Source: Scytonema tolypothrichoides VB-61278
GTDB lineage: Bacteria > Cyanobacteriota > Cyanobacteriia > Cyanobacteriales > Nostocaceae
Direction: 5' to 3'
Assembly: GCF_000828085.3 (NCBI RefSeq)
Contig: NZ_JXCA02000001.1
Span: 607,576-671,575 of the forward strand
DNA length: 64,000 nt
The position numbers were made by a program, and so were the translations under genes. The notes under the pieces are model-generated. The model saw only the letters and a list, made by a program, of their open reading frames with translations. It ran no database searches and was not told the DNA's origin. Shown in pieces: positions 7,978 through 15,768 of the stretch (position 1 is the first letter of the stretch; the number at the start of each line of letters is the position of its first letter).

Positions 7978-8682
7978 TTACGATGACAAATTTTGAGTTT
8001 TGAATTTAGAAATTTGAATTGTTTTTAGAAATCCCATTAAACATAGACAAATAGCTGCCAAGGTAATTGGACTTAGTGCGGCACTGTCTAAGATAATAAA
8101 GACACCTAAGCCTATCAATACAAAGGGAACAAGATTACTGCCATAGGACTTTAGTAGATTGGCGAGTGCTTTTTGGCAGGTAAGTTTGTATGTCAGGTAG
8201 CACCAAACTCCAACTAGTAACAAGAAAACTGCAACTATCACCAGCAACTCAGAAAAAGTACTGTTAGCAAACAATGGCATATAAATCCCTACATTGTCAC
8301 TACCATTGGCGATGGTAATAGCCGCCACACTATAAGCTTGGGGAGACACAAAACTAGCGAAGGCAGAAGAATGAGAAAATTCGGTTTCAACCTCAGCAGA
8401 TGAATCACTTTCTGGATTTAGCAGACAATTTAGTCCAATAGTGATGGGTACTAAACCCAGAAGCCCAATCCAATAGGATGGCAAGACTAAGCCTCCTAGA
8501 AAACCAACTAAGCTGGCAACAACCAGAGTACAAAAGCCCAAGTACTGACCAATTACAATGTGCCGACGACGGAAAGTTGCATTCACCTGAGAGAACAACA
8601 GTGTGAGAATGACCAAATCATCCAAGTTTGTGGCTATAAAAGCTGTAATGCCCGTGGGAATTGCACTGATAAGTTCGTTCAT
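7978..8682 (-). CDS. CadD-family cadmium resistance transporter
   Basis: A 234-residue membrane protein starting MNELISAIPTGITAFIATNLDDLVI. The N-terminal helix carries the T-N-L-D-D motif typical of CadD and related LysE-superfamily exporters. Further helices include YLGFCTLVVASLVGFLGGL, and the segment IANGSDNVGIYMPLF is the second characteristic D-N motif. A hydrophilic loop (about residues 95-110) separates two three-helix halves. CadD-type proteins export or sequester cadmium; substrates in cyanobacteria are unproven. Its start region is duplicated just upstream. Confidence 0.85.
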   Translation of the reverse strand: MNELISAIPTGITAFIATNLDDLVILTLLFSQVNATFRRRHIVIGQYLGFCTLVVASLVGFLGGLVLPSYWIGLLGLVPITIGLNCLLNPESDSSAEVETEFSHSSAFASFVSPQAYSVAAITIANGSDNVGIYMPLFANSTFSELLVIVAVFLLLVGVWCYLTYKLTCQKALANLLKSYGSNLVPFVLIGLGVFIILDSAALSPITLAAICLCLMGFLKTIQISKFKTQNLSS

Positions 8683-8790
8683 TTCTATCTCTCTGAAATC
8701 TTCATGTTATTGCTGTCTGACGCTAGGCGTATTGCAGTGATAAATTCGTTCGCTTTTATCTCTCCAAAATCTTCATGCTATTGCTGTCTT
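8661..8790. repeat. direct duplication of cadD-type gene start/leader
   Basis: About 60 bp at 8661-8720, covering the last start-proximal codons and leader of the transporter gene, recur at 8732-8790 at a constant offset of 71 bp with no indels. Both copies contain gataa(g/a)ttcgttc and a tgctgtct end. The second copy has no open frame behind it. Confidence 0.75.
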
Positions 8791-9098
8791 ATACTAGCGT
8801 CAGGTTATGTCTGCAAATGCTTAGGAAACTGCTACTTAGTGAAGCATGGAGGTGTCGCATCTCCAATTCAACTGATAGGCTGTACTCGCTTGGGATGAAG
8901 TGCTTTCTATCATTTTTCTGTGTGAAATTGCTTGCTCAAAGCAAATATTCTTTTTTTTTCAAAATGCTTGAAGGATAATTTTGAGCAGAGTCAAAAGAGT
9001 CTAAACTTTCAGAATGTTCTGCATATGCGTCAAGTTATATTCAGACTCTCTTGCTATCGAGGAGTAAAAAGCATTTGTTCCTCACTCTTATCGACGAA
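8791..9098. other. intergenic, no gene seen
   Basis: This 308-bp spacer between two leftward genes carries no convincing ORF. It should contain the promoter of the transporter gene and the 3' untranslated region of the DUF1003 gene. Confidence 0.4.
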
Positions 9099-9749
9099 TC
9101 AATTCTCAACAGTTTTGTTATTGTCATCGATTTGCGACTTAACACTTATAAGTTTATAACTGGAAGCTTGCTTGGAGAATTTGGTATTGATTTGGGCATG
9201 GCGTCCTGGTAATATATGTAATTTAACTTCTTTAGATTCTGGAACTAAAGTGACTTTTAGCTCATTGAGAGATTGCTGCTGCTCTTTGATAATTTGAGTC
9301 AGTTCGTTTAGCCGTTGAGTGTGTAATTCATCCAATTTTTCATGAAGTAGTTCAATGTTTTGTCCAGCTTTGAGATTCACTTGGTGGTCAATATCGGCAT
9401 TTCTGCGGTCTGTATCAGACTGGCGGTTCTGACTCATCAAGACAATAGGGGCTGTGTAGGCTGAAGCAAATGAAAACACTAAGTTGAGCATCATGAATGG
9501 GGACTCATCCCAGTGAGGAACACCAGGCATGGAATTTAGACCTACCCAGCCCGCCAAAATTGCGCTTTGACCGATGAGAAATCCCCAAGAACCGACTTGT
9601 GCTGCTAATTTATCGGCAAGGCGCTGCCCGTGAGTCAATTCTTTAGTAGATATGTTTTCGACTGCTAAATGCTGTTTCTTTACCTGAGAAGAATTTTGAA
9701 TGACTTTTGCATCAACACTGTTTGATAATGTTTTTTTTGCAGGATTCAT
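9099..9749 (-). CDS. DUF1003 membrane protein
   Basis: The start at 9749 is preferred over one 12 codons earlier because AAAGAGGTG precedes it at a good distance; the product is 216 residues. The DUF1003 core spans roughly residues 55-150: LADKLAAQVGSWGFLIGQS, a first membrane helix, WVGLNSMPGVPHWDESPF, then a second helix LVFSFASAYTAPIVLMSQNR. A charged coiled-coil-like tail follows (NADIDHQVNLKAGQNIELL and ELTQIIKEQQQSLNELKV). Function is unknown in general. It is monocistronic here. Confidence 0.88.
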   Translation of the reverse strand: MNPAKKTLSNSVDAKVIQNSSQVKKQHLAVENISTKELTHGQRLADKLAAQVGSWGFLIGQSAILAGWVGLNSMPGVPHWDESPFMMLNLVFSFASAYTAPIVLMSQNRQSDTDRRNADIDHQVNLKAGQNIELLHEKLDELHTQRLNELTQIIKEQQQSLNELKVTLVPESKEVKLHILPGRHAQINTKFSKQASSYKLISVKSQIDDNNKTVEN

Positions 9750-9785
9750 ATTGCACCTCTTTGCGTCATTTCGTTTGTGTTTCAC

Positions 9786-10224
9786 CTGATGTTTTTAATG
9801 TACGCTGACCAAACGATAAGAGCAAATAGTCTTTGTTTTTAAAACGATAAATAATAGTGATTGTTATTGCTGAGACTCTGTTTTTGTGCCTATTTATTTA
9901 AGTCTCGGTGTTGTCTGTTGTTTTGACAACCCTAACGGGCGCACTGCGCCCGGGGAAGCGCAGCACGCCTTACGACTAACGCCCTTGACCAAGAAGAGGT
10001 GTAGAGGTGTAGGGGTGTAGGGGAGCCAGTACTGCAGGAGGGTCTCCCTCCGTAGGTATCTGGCGTGAAAAGAAGAATCGTGTTTTTTAGTACACCCTAC
10101 ACCTGAAATACTTGGTGTCATAGCCCCCACTGATTGTACCCTTACACCCTTACACCCTTATACCCTTATACCCTTACACCCTTAGTTTTTGACGTGCGCT
10201 TGTGCTTACGTTAACGGTAGTTCC
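9786..10224. repeat. repeat-rich spacer with 8-bp tandem array
   Basis: The spacer holds GC-rich repeat fragments (such as gcgcactgcgcccgggg around 9938) and at 10138-10184 a tandem array of CCCTTA(C/T)A, about six units. A 78-codon open frame on the minus strand runs through the repeats but has no family features and is rejected as a gene. Confidence 0.7.
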
Positions 10225-11160
10225 CTACCCCTGTGAACACTCATACTTTTGTACTAACTCATCTAGCTCGGCTTGCATCATCGCACGAACGTGTTCGTAA
10301 CAAGCATCTACGTAGGTGCGATCGCGAGCTGCAACACGCCCATAGTGCTCAAATACAATTGGTGCACAGACATGAGTATGAATCTGCATGGGGAACGGGA
10401 TATTTGGTAAAGGTCCAATGCCCACACCCCAAGGCAGCCCAAGGTAAACTGGGAATACGCCTGTGTTTCCATCCAGTAACCAAGGAAAGCCCCATTCATG
10501 CAATTGTTTCATCTGCTCATAGAGGTCAGCTAGTATAATCAAAGTTGAGTGTGCACCATGAGAAATAATGGGCACAATTGGTACTTCTTCCCGCAAAGCC
10601 AGCTTGATGAACGCCTTATTGTTTGCCAGATGAATTCGGTTTCGCCAAGTGTAAGGACGAAATAAATCCTGGGCACCTCCTGGGTAAACCAGTAGTGCTG
10701 CATCTTTTCGTAGGGCTGCACTTGCCATTTTCGGATGTGCTATAATCGCTCCCACCGGAGCACCCGGTACAGCAAAGATAGGGGTATCCCAGGCTGACGG
10801 GTGCATCAAAGCGTAAGCTAATCGCTCATAGCCAAAGGTGCGGAACCAGTCATACATGAACATCGACGTATCTGGTGAAGCCAACCCGCCATTATGAGAA
10901 CCGACAATCAAAACTTTCCCAGCCGATGGCATATGATGCCAACCAGAGGTTTGAACCCGAAAATAGTAGCGGTAAAACCATTCCCATATTGGCATCCAAG
11001 CTTTTATAATCTCAGGGTTTCGCTCTGATAAAGACCAACCATCGAACCTACGACGAGAGGCTTTGGAGTCATCACCCAAGCTGCTTGTGAAAATGCTTAA
11101 TTTATCTAATAATTCAGAGAATGGGTTAAAAATGTTGTCGTCGTAGCCTTGGTTGCGCAT
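10225..11160 (-). CDS. lysophospholipid acyltransferase (MGAT/DGAT2-like LPLAT)
   Basis: A glycerolipid acyltransferase of about 311 residues. The active-site segment VGSHNGGLASPD supplies the catalytic His-Asp pair. VYPGGAQDLFRPY is the glycerol-phosphate/acyl-binding block, and IISHGAHSTLIIL follows as in LPLAT-MGAT-like proteins. It probably acylates a membrane glycerolipid or a related alcohol at the inner membrane. The frame stays open upstream to 11274, but those 38 codons (MRSPLNSQLQ...) are antisense to a nitrilase gene fragment, so I place the start at the ATG at 11160. The substrate is unknown. Confidence 0.82.
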   Translation of the reverse strand: MRNQGYDDNIFNPFSELLDKLSIFTSSLGDDSKASRRRFDGWSLSERNPEIIKAWMPIWEWFYRYYFRVQTSGWHHMPSAGKVLIVGSHNGGLASPDTSMFMYDWFRTFGYERLAYALMHPSAWDTPIFAVPGAPVGAIIAHPKMASAALRKDAALLVYPGGAQDLFRPYTWRNRIHLANNKAFIKLALREEVPIVPIISHGAHSTLIILADLYEQMKQLHEWGFPWLLDGNTGVFPVYLGLPWGVGIGPLPNIPFPMQIHTHVCAPIVFEHYGRVAARDRTYVDACYEHVRAMMQAELDELVQKYECSQG

Positions 11161-11181
11161 AAAAATATTAGTGAATACCTT

Positions 11182-11356
11182 ATGATGTTTGGGAGAAATA
11201 TCTGGACTGTTACGGATTTGAAGGTGTGTTTCCGGTTGCCAAGACTGCAATTGGGAATTTAGCGGCGATCGCATCAGAAGAAATTTTATATCCAGAAGTG
11301 ACCCGGTGTCTAGCCATGGGTGGAGCAGAGATTTTTCTGCATTCCACCTCAGAGAA
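11182..11356 (+). pseudogene. fragment of nitrilase-like gene
   Basis: About 170 bp closely match the middle of the intact nitrilase-like gene (about 17654-17830), including tgtttgggagaaatatct, the segment around gcgatcgcatcagaag, and the stretch encoding EEILYPEV. It has no start or stop of its own and is antisense to the 5' extension of the acyltransferase frame. It is a duplicated or recombined remnant. Confidence 0.8.
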
Positions 11357-11452
11357 GTTTTGAGTGGTCAACGCAATTTGACCGTGAACCACATTCGTCA
11401 GCTGGCAAAGTTTTTTCATGTTTCGCCAGCTGCTTTTGTTGAGGCACAATGA
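11354..11452 (+). pseudogene. 3' end of a HigA-like (XRE) antitoxin gene
   Basis: In one frame this reads EVLSGQRNLTVNHIRQLAKF and ends FVEAQ-stop, the last helices of a HigA-type helix-turn-helix antitoxin. The 5' part is missing: the frame joins the nitrilase fragment inside the shared sequence agaagtt, which suggests an illegitimate junction. Confidence 0.7.
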
Positions 11453-11576
11453 GAGAAAAGATTTTAGAAAACATGTTTGTATAAGGGATTTAGCTGATTT
11501 GGCAAAGAAACAGCAGCTGGCAGAGGAAATGTTTGCTGAAACTTTGCCGCAAGTAGAAGCAACACTTCAGTCATAA
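11449..11576 (+). pseudogene. frameshifted short coding remnant
   Basis: An ATG overlaps the antitoxin stop (ATGA) and starts MREKILENMFV-stop. One base out of phase the text continues IRDLADLAKKQQLAEEMFAE and ends ATLQS-stop at 11574-11576. The two pieces together look like one small helical protein broken by a frameshift. I do not recognise the family. Confidence 0.35.
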
Positions 11577-12833
11577 ATTTAGTTTTTCTCAACAGCTTGT
11601 GTGGCACCTTACAGCTATTGTCAGTTAATTGAACCACAGATTTTCGTAGGGGCACTCGTGTGCCCGTGCCTCACCCGCGAAGAGAAACCACCCTCCCCTG
11701 TTCCTCCGATGCCTTGGGGCAGGGCTGTTTCATTCGTTAAGGAGAGAGGATTTGTCAATAGGTAGCGCGATGATTTTTGGAACAGAAGTGATAAAAAATC
11801 TACATTTTGACCCATAAAATTCAATTTTTATAACATTAACCCTTGACATTATGAGCCTTTGAAGCAATGAAACAGCCCTGGATGCCTTGGGGGGTGTGTA
11901 GGGGCGCTGCGGCTTTGCGCCCGTACGGGGAGGGGTTTTATCTATGTGTTCATTATTTTTTAAATTAGTATTAACTTTAATCTTGACAAAACACTGTATA
12001 GTCCTGCTGATTAAATAGCAATAAAATAATAAAAAACAGCATGCAAATTAAGTAAGTCGGCACGATAAAACCAATATATGTTGAGTGTTGTAAATACTCT
12101 GGAATAACCCATTTATAAGGTGTTTGTTGATTTTACATTTTCTTACATAGGTTGACTTTGTAATGCCGATTTACTTATGTGAACTTTCTGAATATCAAAT
12201 TCTTTTTAACTCAGGTCTTGTACTTATCCGTAGAATTCGGAGTTAGTCAAAAAAATGCAATGATTGACATCACTTCTCTGGGTTTTTATCTATAAATTAG
12301 GGTATAAGAGCTTTTTTTAAGTATCAAAAAATACGAACATAAAAATACTTAAGCAGTCAAGAATGAACTTAGTAAAAAAATTTGAAGATATCATAAAGTT
12401 GACTGATGAAATTATTGACAGTTTTGATAAAACTGGTACGATTTATACGGGAAGTAAACAAAGTAAAATTTCAAAACAGATATGAATATTGCTGCTGTAA
12501 TACTAGTACAGCAAGGCAAAAATAAAGCTACAACTCAAAATAAACGAAAAGCTTACTTCATAAGCTTTTTGACTTTCGACTTTTAACGATCGCCAGCGGT
12601 ACTAGGCTTTAAAGCTTGTAATTGTGTGCACATGATTTTGCTCGCACATACTAAGCAAGCTTGAAGCTTGAGTTTTATTCATATCGTTGTTTTGCATGAA
12701 AATTTCTCTCTTTGTTTCTTCACTTCTTAAGTTTGAATACAAAGTTGTATTCAAACTTAAGAAAATCATAATTGGTTTTCATGAGCTTCATTCAACATTT
12801 ATCAACATCTAGTAGAGAGGAAAAAGTTCAACT
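11577..12833. other. long spacer with repeats, a small ORF and a palindrome
   Basis: The region 11640-11945 is GC-richer repeat sequence (cccgtgcctcacccgcg, gccttgggg, ggggcgctgcggctttgcgcccgtacgg). From 11950 it is AT-rich. A 40-codon ORF at 12363-12485 (MNLVKKFEDIIKLTDEIIDS...) has plausible composition but no Shine-Dalgarno sequence, so I do not call it a gene. A 40-bp perfect palindrome lies at 12724-12763. Confidence 0.5.
12724..12763. promoter_or_regulatory. perfect 19-bp inverted repeat upstream of beta-helix gene
   Basis: The arms TTCTTAAGTTTGAATACAA (12724-12742) and its exact complement (12745-12763) flank a 2-base centre. The palindrome ends 70 bp before the ATG of the beta-helix gene. 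No T-tract follows on either strand, so it is more likely a leader hairpin or a protein-binding dyad than a terminator. Confidence 0.65.
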
Positions 12834-14339
12834 ATGTCGAATGACAATCTTCTTCCTGATAAAGTTGGTTACACCTTCATTGTTGATAGCTTTGAAGACG
12901 TTATTGATCCTAATGATGGTGTCACTACCTTACGTGAAGTCATTAACTCTGCTAATGGTTTAGCTGGACAAGATACAGTTGTTTTCAATGTTGTATCCGG
13001 TTCAGAGATTAAGCTGAGTGAGCAACTTAATATTACCGATGACCTGATCATTAACGGTTCCGGTGCCGGAAACTTAACTATCAGCGGCGATGGCACTTTC
13101 AACAATCTCTTCATCGACAACGCTAATGTTGTCATTAATGGATTGACTATTGCCAATGGTCATAATGGCATTGATGTCGGTAGTAACAGCACTTTAACGG
13201 TGACAAACAGCGCCATCGTTAATAATACGGACGATGGTCTTCAAGTCAGCGGAGACGGCAACACCCTCAAGGTGAACAACACCACCCTTGCCCACAACAT
13301 TGGTGATGGTTTCGATGTTAATAGCAATCACAACACCATCAGCTTCACAGGTGTCTCCTCAATTGGTAACGGTGAAATTGGCCTGGAAATTGATGGCACT
13401 TACAACAACGTCACTGTAGACAGCAGCTACCTTGCAAGCAATGGCGACGATGGCTTAAAAATCGATGAAGGTGGTAACAACACCCTCAAGGTGACCAACA
13501 CCACCCTTGCCCACAACATTGGTGATGGTTTCGATGTTAATAGCAATCACAACACCATCAGCTTCACAGGTGTCTCCTCAATTGGTAACGGTGAAATTGG
13601 ACTGGAAATTGATGGCACTTACAACAACGTCACTGTAGACAGCAGCTACCTTGCAAGCAATGGCGACGATGGCTTAAAAATCGATGAAGGTGGTAACAAC
13701 ACCCTCAAGGTGACCAACACCACCCTTGCCCACAACAGTGACGATGGTTTGGATGTCAACAGCAATGGTAATACCATTAACTTGTCCGGTGTCTCCTTAA
13801 CTGCTAACGGTCAAGATGGATTAGAAATTGATGGCGATCGCAACCTGTTCACCATCAGCAACAGCAGCTTTGCAGGCAATGGCAACGATGGCATCAAATT
13901 CGACCAAGGTGATGACAATAGCGTATTTGTCAGCAACAGCACCATCGCCAACAACATTGGCGATGGTTTGGATATCCTTGGCAACTACAACAACGTTAGC
14001 CTGTATGGTGTTGGTGTGAACGCCAACGGTAACGATGGTGTAGTACTCAATGGCAATTTCAACTCCATCAGTGCTAGCAACAGTGTCTTCAGCAACAATG
14101 TTGGTGATGGCTTTGATGTGAATGGAAACAACAACATAGTTGGTCTGTTGGCAATCAACTCTTTTGGCAACGGTCAAGATGGATTAGAAATTGATGGCAA
14201 TTACAACTTCTTAAGTGTCATTGGCAGCACTTTCAGCAACAATGGAGGTGAATCCATTGCTGACCGAGGCCTCGGCAATATCCTGAACTTGAGTGGTAAC
14301 AATATTTCAGGTCTAGAAAGCCAGCCAATTCTTATCTAG
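12834..14339 (+). CDS. right-handed parallel beta-helix repeat protein
   Basis: A 501-residue, Asn/Gly/Asp-rich protein. After an opening TTLREVINSANG block, typical of pectate-lyase-like beta-helix proteins, it consists of ~22-residue coils of the type N-T-I-x-x-x-G-V-S-x-x-x-N-G-x-D-G-L-E-I-D-G. Residues ~143-215 and ~216-288 are near-identical, and a third partial copy follows, matching 219-bp tandem repeats in the DNA. There is no classical signal peptide and no RTX tail. A surface or extracellular role is plausible but export is unexplained. GAGAGG at 12815-12820 could serve as a distant ribosome site. Confidence 0.8.
   Translation: MSNDNLLPDKVGYTFIVDSFEDVIDPNDGVTTLREVINSANGLAGQDTVVFNVVSGSEIKLSEQLNITDDLIINGSGAGNLTISGDGTFNNLFIDNANVVINGLTIANGHNGIDVGSNSTLTVTNSAIVNNTDDGLQVSGDGNTLKVNNTTLAHNIGDGFDVNSNHNTISFTGVSSIGNGEIGLEIDGTYNNVTVDSSYLASNGDDGLKIDEGGNNTLKVTNTTLAHNIGDGFDVNSNHNTISFTGVSSIGNGEIGLEIDGTYNNVTVDSSYLASNGDDGLKIDEGGNNTLKVTNTTLAHNSDDGLDVNSNGNTINLSGVSLTANGQDGLEIDGDRNLFTISNSSFAGNGNDGIKFDQGDDNSVFVSNSTIANNIGDGLDILGNYNNVSLYGVGVNANGNDGVVLNGNFNSISASNSVFSNNVGDGFDVNGNNNIVGLLAINSFGNGQDGLEIDGNYNFLSVIGSTFSNNGGESIADRGLGNILNLSGNNISGLESQPILI
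13261..13740 (+). repeat. 219-bp tandem repeats inside beta-helix gene
   Basis: Units begin at 13261, 13480 and 13699 with the same acaccctcaagg start. The first two are almost identical over 219 bp (73 codons); the third diverges after about 40 bp. The in-frame period adds whole beta-helix coils. Confidence 0.85.
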
Positions 14340-14453
14340 CAGCAAACTCTAACGCATTTGTCGTCTAATACCGATTCAAAAGCTGAACGCAGTTGTTAGG
14401 GATGTAAACCCGCTTTCAGTGATAACTGCGCTACAGAATGCAAACCGAACATC

Positions 14454-14496
14454 AAGAGTGGCAGTCCTTGACTTAACAAAAACTGCCACTCTTTTT
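14454..14496 (+). terminator. Rho-independent terminator
   Basis: An 11-bp stem AAGAGTGGCAG / CTGCCACTCTT (14454-14464 with 14483-14493) is followed by a T-run, 115 bp after the beta-helix stop codon. Confidence 0.85.
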
Positions 14497-14811
14497 CTTG
14501 GAAGTCATACCATGTCCGGATAAACACTTATAAAAACGAGGAACCTCACCCGCCTCTCTTCCCCTCACGCCAGATGCACCCTCAGGGGAACCCCCCTTCG
14601 AGTTCACCAGATGACGGGGCGCGGGAAAACGCTTTATGTGCACTGGTCTCACCGCAACGCAGTGGCTCTCCTTTATAAAGAGAGGGTTAGGGTGAGGTCA
14701 AGCAGGAATTATAAGTAATTAAGCGGACATGATATCAAACAATATTGCACCGATGCAAGACGATCGCACAACAACCTTAAATAACGGTCAGGTCGTCCTA
14801 GCATCCGATCC
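14497..14811. repeat. spacer with dispersed repeat
   Basis: It contains a segment at about 14550-14700 (cgccagatgc, ttcaccagatgacgg, cactggtctcac) related to the repeat at 1829-1915, flanked by cctcacccg and gggtgagg. No gene is seen. Confidence 0.55.
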
Positions 14812-15723
14812 TCATGGTTTGGAACTTGTTATACTTTCGTAGGTAAGTTCCTGATTTGCCCAGTTGGTTTCTTCTAGAAATTCACTAAATGTGGTCAAAA
14901 GTCCGGGGAACTCCTCTTCCCTCAAGCGCTGGACATCGGCTTGATAACCTTTAGTACGATACCACTGAATCAAATCAAATAAGTTTTTCTGGAAAAGCAG
15001 TAAAAATATCCAAGCGGGTGTTTCTTTGTGAACAACTGGAATACCCTGTACCTTGGAGAATTCCTCTGCAAGCTGCTTTGGAGTTAGCACATCGCCAGCC
15101 AACTCAATTTCTTGCCCGATGTAGTTAGAAGGATTTTTTATAACATAGGCAGCAACACGACCCATGTCCTTTGTTGTAATCAAATGTATGGGCTTATTTG
15201 GCTGAATCGAGAATGGGAAGACTCCTTTGAGGATGGACGGGCGAGTGTACTTCTTCCAAAATTCTTCCATAAACAAGCAAGCCCGCAAGATAGTTGTCGG
15301 TAAGCCTGCCGCTTTAAGAACCTGCTCCACTTTGTACTTCTGCTCAATGTGGCTGACTCTGGAATTTCTATCTGCCCCACCTGCAGAGTTATAAACGAAG
15401 TGCTTGATGTCAGCTTTCTTGGCGATTTGTGCAACTGTCTTTGCCCTCTCGACCTCTCGGGGATCAGGTTTGGCAGAATCCGCACTGGTGGCGTGGCAGT
15501 AAACAGCCGAAATTCCTGCAAAGGCTGCTGCAAGTGTTGCTTCATCGTCTAAGTTTGCCTCAACAAGCTCAACTCCTGCATCGTTCATCTTTGCCAAGGA
15601 AGGACGATTCAAGTCAATTTTCCTAGTTATAGCACGTAGGTTGGTCACTCCTTGTTCGAGAAATCCCTTGACCACATTTCCACCAGTGCCTCCAGTGACC
15701 CCGATAAGCAGGACTTTTTCCAT
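14812..15723 (-). CDS. NmrA-like NAD(P)-binding protein
   Basis: A 303-residue atypical short-chain dehydrogenase. The Rossmann motif VTGGTGGNVVKGF (residues ~9-21) and the NmrA-type segments VYCHATSADSAKP and FVYNSAGGADR are visible; no Tyr-x-x-x-Lys pair is obvious. Such proteins either sense NADP or reduce small substrates (isoflavone-reductase-like). The gene starts 45 bp after the stop of the FAD monooxygenase gene and shares its orientation, so the two form an operon. A redox tailoring or regulatory role is likely. Confidence 0.85.
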   Translation of the reverse strand: MEKVLLIGVTGGTGGNVVKGFLEQGVTNLRAITRKIDLNRPSLAKMNDAGVELVEANLDDEATLAAAFAGISAVYCHATSADSAKPDPREVERAKTVAQIAKKADIKHFVYNSAGGADRNSRVSHIEQKYKVEQVLKAAGLPTTILRACLFMEEFWKKYTRPSILKGVFPFSIQPNKPIHLITTKDMGRVAAYVIKNPSNYIGQEIELAGDVLTPKQLAEEFSKVQGIPVVHKETPAWIFLLLFQKNLFDLIQWYRTKGYQADVQRLREEEFPGLLTTFSEFLEETNWANQELTYESITSSKP

Positions 15724-15768
15724 TTTTTACCTTTCCTTGTAAAAGAAGGGGAATTACCGACGGCTTGG

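Noticed and set aside
9894-10130. 78-codon ORF on the minus strand
   Set aside because: It runs through GC-rich repeat DNA, has no family features and resembles spurious frames produced by dispersed repeats.
10138-10184. Possible CRISPR array
   Set aside because: Units are 8 bp with no spacers, so it is a simple tandem repeat; the same applies to the 7-bp array at 61708-61764.
11983-12016. Promoter with TTGACA at 11983-11988
   Set aside because: No -10 hexamer at a 16-18 bp spacing could be found and no gene follows at a sensible distance.
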